Source: Fibrobacterales bacterium Fibro_02 (GTDB taxonomy: Bacteria; Fibrobacterota; Fibrobacteria; Fibrobacterales; Fibrobacteraceae). From it: DNA of 35,520 nt. The translations under genes were made by a program, and so were the position numbers. Numbering within the stretch: the stretch's first letter is position 1; every line of letters begins with the position of its first letter. The stretch lies in the NCBI GenBank assembly GCA_001603905.1, contig LVAE01000049.1, positions 1 through 35,520 of the forward strand, written 5' to 3'. Below, in pieces: positions 32,774 to 35,520 of this stretch. Under the pieces are notes generated by a model, which did no database searches, had not been told where the DNA came from, and saw only the letters and a list, made by a program, of their open reading frames with translations.

Positions 32774-33610
32774 ATGCGTTTTTCTTCTCGATTCTTGAAG
32801 CTTGTGCTTGCGGCCTGCGTCGCTTTCCTTGCGGGGTGCCAAGAGAAAGAAGAAGCTCCTGTCGATTATTCCGCGATTACGTACAAATTCTTGAAACCGG
32901 TTTCCTTTGCGGACGATGCTTCGGAAAATCCCGATATTTCTTCGTTGAAACGCCGCCTTGATTACCGCTATGCGGTCATGCTAGGTGATACTCTTGATGT
33001 GACGGTGCTTGAGTTCGAAAGCGATGTGTATGCGCTCGACTATTACATGAACAGCGGACATTTTCAGGGCAGCGTTCCGATTCTGAGGGGTAACTTCCTG
33101 GAGCAGAGTTTCCGTGCCGACAAACATATCTTTATTTTCAGACACGACAGCTACCGCCGCTATGAACGTGCAGACCTTGAAAATTACGTTCGCAAGTTCC
33201 CTGGTTACCATGGCGGTTTTCCGCAGGCGTTCTTGAGCCTGCCGTTTGAATTCCGCGAACAGGGACGTTCCTCGATTCAGACAAAGTTTTTCCTCGGCGT
33301 CAAGTCGAGTTTCCCGGTGCTGGTGCAAAGCTATCGTGACGGAAACTTGCGCTGGAATGTGGCTCGCAGCTGGGATCAGGTGGAATCGGATGCGTTCAGC
33401 GCCTGGGCATCGGGCTTAAAGCTTGTGGAACCGGTTGGCATTTTCCCTGCGAATGATTGCATCTATTTTGAGGCGGGCGAGGGCTCGAACGGAATTGCGA
33501 GCCGTCTGGCCGGTGGGCGAGTGGCTGTTGTTTGGGGATATCTCTCGTGGCCTGACCTAGAACGTACATTCTTTACCGCCAGCGACCGCATTTACGAGGC
33601 ACGTTTTTAA
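32774..33610 (+). CDS. Predicted lipoprotein of unknown function (DUF-type)
   Basis: 278 residues. A lipoprotein signal is clear: MRFSSRFLKLVLAACVAFLAGC with the lipobox LAGC near residue 22, followed by an acidic linker QEKEEAP. The mature part is mixed alpha/beta with many aromatic residues; motifs YMNSGHFQGS and HIFIFRHDSYRRYE suggest a fold found in proteins that bind or report on envelope state, but I cannot name a family. The ATG at 32774 gives the best signal; a GTG six bases earlier is also possible. TAAATT ends six bases before the ATG and no ribosome site is visible. It lies 19 bp after the Fe-S gene. Confidence 0.75.
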   Translation: MRFSSRFLKLVLAACVAFLAGCQEKEEAPVDYSAITYKFLKPVSFADDASENPDISSLKRRLDYRYAVMLGDTLDVTVLEFESDVYALDYYMNSGHFQGSVPILRGNFLEQSFRADKHIFIFRHDSYRRYERADLENYVRKFPGYHGGFPQAFLSLPFEFREQGRSSIQTKFFLGVKSSFPVLVQSYRDGNLRWNVARSWDQVESDAFSAWASGLKLVEPVGIFPANDCIYFEAGEGSNGIASRLAGGRVAVVWGYLSWPDLERTFFTASDRIYEARF

Positions 33611-33619
33611 CCTTTTTAC

Positions 33620-33625
33620 TATATT
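33620..33625 (+). promoter_or_regulatory. -10-like box just before the YtfJ gene
   Basis: CTATATT ends six bases before the ATG at 33632, and no ribosome binding site lies between. If this is the -10 box, the mRNA would start at the initiation codon. No good -35 is seen. Confidence 0.4.
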
Positions 33626-33631
33626 CAACAT

Positions 33632-33964
33632 ATGGCTATTGAAAAACTTGCAGAAACTCTTTTGGAAAAGCTCCGTTTCATCACCAAGGCTGAAACGGTT
33701 ATCGGTAACCCCATCCAGGCTGGCGAATCTACCGTTGTGCCCGTGAGCCGCGTGTCGGTAGGTTTCGGTTTTGGCGGACATCAGTCCAAGGGTGACACTT
33801 CTGCCTCTGGCGGTGGTGCCTCGGTGGAACCGGTCGCCTTCCTCGTCATCAAGGGTGACGACATCCGCGTGATGCCGATTTCCAAGGACAGCTCGCTGGT
33901 CAGCAAGGTTATGGACATCGTGCCCGATGTCGTGAACAAGTTTAAGAAGAATGACTCTGAATAG
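33632..33964 (+). CDS. YtfJ/GerW-family protein
   Basis: 110 residues. The family pattern is plain: an N-terminal helix LAETLLEKLRFI, then ETVIGNPIQAGESTVVPVSRVSVGFGFGG, a Gly/Ser loop, and FLVIKGDDIRVMPI. In Bacillus, YtfJ (GerW) acts in spore germination, but relatives occur in many non-sporulating bacteria and their role there is unknown. It is cytoplasmic by sequence. A hairpin with a T run follows directly. Confidence 0.85.
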   Translation: MAIEKLAETLLEKLRFITKAETVIGNPIQAGESTVVPVSRVSVGFGFGGHQSKGDTSASGGGASVEPVAFLVIKGDDIRVMPISKDSSLVSKVMDIVPDVVNKFKKNDSE

Positions 33965-33974
33965 TGCTTTGCCG

Positions 33975-34007
33975 TGACCGTGACTTTATGTTGCGGTCAA
34001 CCTTTTT
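33975..34007 (+). terminator. Intrinsic terminator after the YtfJ gene
   Basis: Stem TGACCG/CGGTCA (33975-33980 and 33994-33999) with a 13-base loop, followed by ACCTTTTT. The loop is long for a terminator, so it may be weak. Confidence 0.55.
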
Positions 34008-34034
34008 AAAAAAAACGATCTGTTTGAGTTGATT

Positions 34035-34296
34035 GTACCTATAAGTTGTCACTTTTGAGTGTCTTATAGGTACTTTTTTTATGTGCGAAGTAATGTGCGA
34101 CTTATAAATGATGGTCGGCCGTTGTTTTATAGGTGTTTTTTTCTTGGATTTCGAGATTCTGTATGGTGAATTTGTTTGTAAAACGCGAAAAAGTACCTAT
34201 AAAATGTTGCCTGTGAAAATGTTTATAGGTACATCTTTCTAATCATTTTGTTTTGAGTACCTATAAAGTCCTTTTTCTGTTTGACTTTATAGGTGG
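34035..34296. repeat. Array of four palindromes with ACCTATAA half-sites
   Basis: Eight half-sites alternate in orientation: ACCTATAA-type at 34037, 34100 (ACTTATAA), 34195 and 34259; TTATAGGT at 34064, 34127, 34223 and 34287. Three of the four pairs are perfect inverted repeats: GTACCTATAAG/CTTATAGGTAC (34035-34073), GTACCTATAAA/TTTATAGGTAC (34193-34232) and ACCTATAAAGTC/GACTTTATAGGT (34259-34294). Start-to-start spacings are 27, 36, 27 then 68 then 28, 36, 28, so the array is two near-equal blocks of about 100 bp. The first two hairpins are followed by T7 on the plus strand; the third by T5 on the minus strand. There is no gene in 33965-34373. Confidence 0.85.
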
Positions 34297-34305
34297 TTCT
34301 TGCCA

Positions 34306-34340
34306 AAATAAAAGCCCCAGCATTGAGCTGAGGCTTTTTG
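34306..34340. terminator. Intrinsic terminator of serC (bidirectional)
   Basis: Stem AGCCCCAGC/GCTGAGGCT (34313-34321 and 34327-34335, one mismatch), with TTTTATTTT on the minus-strand side and TTTTT on the plus-strand side. It lies some 35 bases after the serC stop. Confidence 0.8.
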
Positions 34341-34373
34341 AATGGTTCTTGTGTTTTGGCGATTAACGGTTTA

Positions 34374-35480
34374 TTAGCCCAACACTTTCTTTTCGAAGTC
34401 GCCGAGGCAGTCAACGAGGGCCTGCACGCCTTCGACCGGCATCGCGTTGTAGATGGATGCGCGGAAGCCACCCACGGAGCGGTGACCCTTGAGCTGCTGC
34501 AGACCGCGAGCCTTTGCGAATTCGAGGAATTCCTTGGCGAGATCGTCTGCCTTGTCAGCGGCAACCACGTCCTTGTTGAACACGAACGGAACGTTCATGA
34601 TGGAGCGGTCTTCCTTGGCAGCCGTACCGACGAACACCTTGGAGTTGTCGAGGGCGCTGTAGAGGAGTGCTGCCTTGGAACGGTTCACCTTTTCGATAGC
34701 GTCCACGCCACCGAATTCCTTGAGCCACTTGAGGGTGCGGTTCATCACGTACACGGCGAATACCGGAGGAGTGTTGAACATGTTGGCAGCGTCGATGTGG
34801 GTCTGGAAGTTGAGCATCGTCGGGATGGTGCGGTTCACCTTGCCGAGAAGGCCCTTCTTGATAATCGTCACGGTCACGCCAGCGCAGCTGATGTTCTTCT
34901 GGGCGCCGCCGTACACAACGCCGAAGTCGGACACGTTGATCTTACGGGCGAGGAAGTCGGAGCTCACGTCAGCCATGAGGAAGCCGGACTTCGGCTTCGG
35001 GAAGTTGTGCCATTCGGTACCGTAGATGGTGTTGTTGGCAGTCACGTGGAGGTAGGTCGCGTTGTCGGAAAGCTTCAGGTTCTTGTCGATGCGGCTGTAA
35101 GTTTCGGACTTGGTGTCGCAAGCGGCGAGAGCGTTACCGAACTGCTTGGCTTCCTTGTAAGCCTTGTTTGCCCAAACGCCAGTCAGAGCGTAGTCTGCCG
35201 TAGCGTCCTGGTCCAAGAAGTTCATCGGGAGCATGCAGAACAGAAGGGAGCAACCACCACCGAGGAAAACGATGTCGTAGTCTTCAGGGATGCCCATCAA
35301 TTCGCGGAGATACTGTTCCGTCTGGGCGAACATGTTTTCAATCGGCTTTGAACGGTGACTCATGGAGAGAATGCTGATGCCGCTGTTTTCGAAGTCGATG
35401 CATGCAGCAGATGCTTCCTTGAGTGCCTGTTCGGGCAGGACAGACGGTCCTGCGCTAAAGTTATAGACTTTATTTGCCAT
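34374..35480 (-). CDS. serC: Phosphoserine aminotransferase
   Basis: 368 residues. The PLP enzyme converts 3-phosphohydroxypyruvate and glutamate into O-phosphoserine; it also serves pyridoxal phosphate synthesis in some bacteria. MANKVYNFSAGPSVLP is the standard SerC beginning, GGGCS binds phosphate near residue 75, and VVYGGAQKN holds the PLP lysine. The C-terminal HRSVGGFRASIYNAMP stretch with its conserved arginine is complete. The ATG at 35480 is preferred to the in-frame ATG at 35510, as AGGA lies between them and the alignment begins there. ThrH at the left of the window would act on its product. Confidence 0.95.
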   Translation of the reverse strand: MANKVYNFSAGPSVLPEQALKEASAACIDFENSGISILSMSHRSKPIENMFAQTEQYLRELMGIPEDYDIVFLGGGCSLLFCMLPMNFLDQDATADYALTGVWANKAYKEAKQFGNALAACDTKSETYSRIDKNLKLSDNATYLHVTANNTIYGTEWHNFPKPKSGFLMADVSSDFLARKINVSDFGVVYGGAQKNISCAGVTVTIIKKGLLGKVNRTIPTMLNFQTHIDAANMFNTPPVFAVYVMNRTLKWLKEFGGVDAIEKVNRSKAALLYSALDNSKVFVGTAAKEDRSIMNVPFVFNKDVVAADKADDLAKEFLEFAKARGLQQLKGHRSVGGFRASIYNAMPVEGVQALVDCLGDFEKKVLG

Positions 35481-35520
35481 GGTTGTGTTCCTTTTTGTTT
35501 TGCCCCGCATGGTTTACGGG

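Noticed and set aside
34035..34296. CRISPR array or integron attC cluster as an explanation of the palindromes
   Set aside because: The repeats alternate in orientation, the conserved unit is only about 11 bp, spacers are not of one size, and no cas or integrase gene lies near.

Overview
The window looks like chromosomal core sequence from a member of the Fibrobacterota, most likely a Fibrobacter-type Gram-negative anaerobe. This assignment is an inference. It rests on two things: (i) a lexA promoter holding a perfect match to TGCNC-N4-GTGCAT, the LexA operator I recall being reported for Fibrobacter succinogenes, and (ii) a recurring -10 element TA(T/A)ATTTG that resembles the TAnnTTTG promoter box of the related Bacteroidetes. 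The gene set is Gram-negative: Mla/MCE protein, RND-MFP-TolC efflux, lipoproteins, PpiD-like chaperone and phosphatidylserine decarboxylase. I see no prophage, CRISPR array, complete insertion sequence or rRNA gene.

Layout. 1-336: non-coding, GC-rich hairpins and the thrH terminator. 337-5066 (minus): thrH (phosphoserine phosphatase type), hslO (redox chaperone), recG (helicase) and a single-pass MCE/MlaD protein; a 101-bp palindromic element sits between thrH and hslO. 5134-10764 (minus): a complete tripartite RND efflux operon in the order tolC-like, adaptor, pump. 11020-13425 (plus): a large lipoprotein of unknown function, followed by a 40-bp tandem duplication and a shared bidirectional terminator. 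13583-17450 (minus): nadB, a tail-anchored Ser/Thr kinase, a CvpA protein with a long Ala/Lys/Glu tail, and ybaB. 17596-21799 (plus): a PpiD-like foldase, tRNA-Glu(CUC), and a membrane PAS-GGDEF-EAL protein. 21800-23073 (minus): greB-like and tatD. 23111-24952 (plus): an in-frame DUF2062-DUF1015 fusion. 25156-28131 (minus): lepA and a signal-peptidase-like gene lacking the usual catalytic lysine. 28241-29926 (plus): an exported cyclophilin and a histone-H1-like protein with a zinc finger. 30152-30826 (minus): lexA. 30981-33964 (plus): psd, an Fe-S cluster protein resembling endonuclease III, a lipoprotein and a YtfJ/GerW protein. 33965-34373: a non-coding array of regularly spaced palindromes. 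34374-35480 (minus): serC.

How the genes relate. thrH and serC encode the last two steps of phosphorylated serine synthesis but lie at opposite ends of the window. The efflux operon is self-contained. lexA has an operator inside its promoter spacer and a second, near-perfect operator facing psd. Many genes lack a clear ribosome binding site and instead carry a -10-like box only 6-9 nt before the ATG, which suggests leaderless mRNAs.

The strongest candidates for something undescribed are the array at 34035-34296 (eight ACCTATAA half-sites spaced 27/36/27 and 28/36/28 bp), the RND pump that lacks the TM4 aspartates and TM10 lysine of AcrB, the LepB-like protein with Arg at the general-base position, and the DUF2062-DUF1015 fusion.
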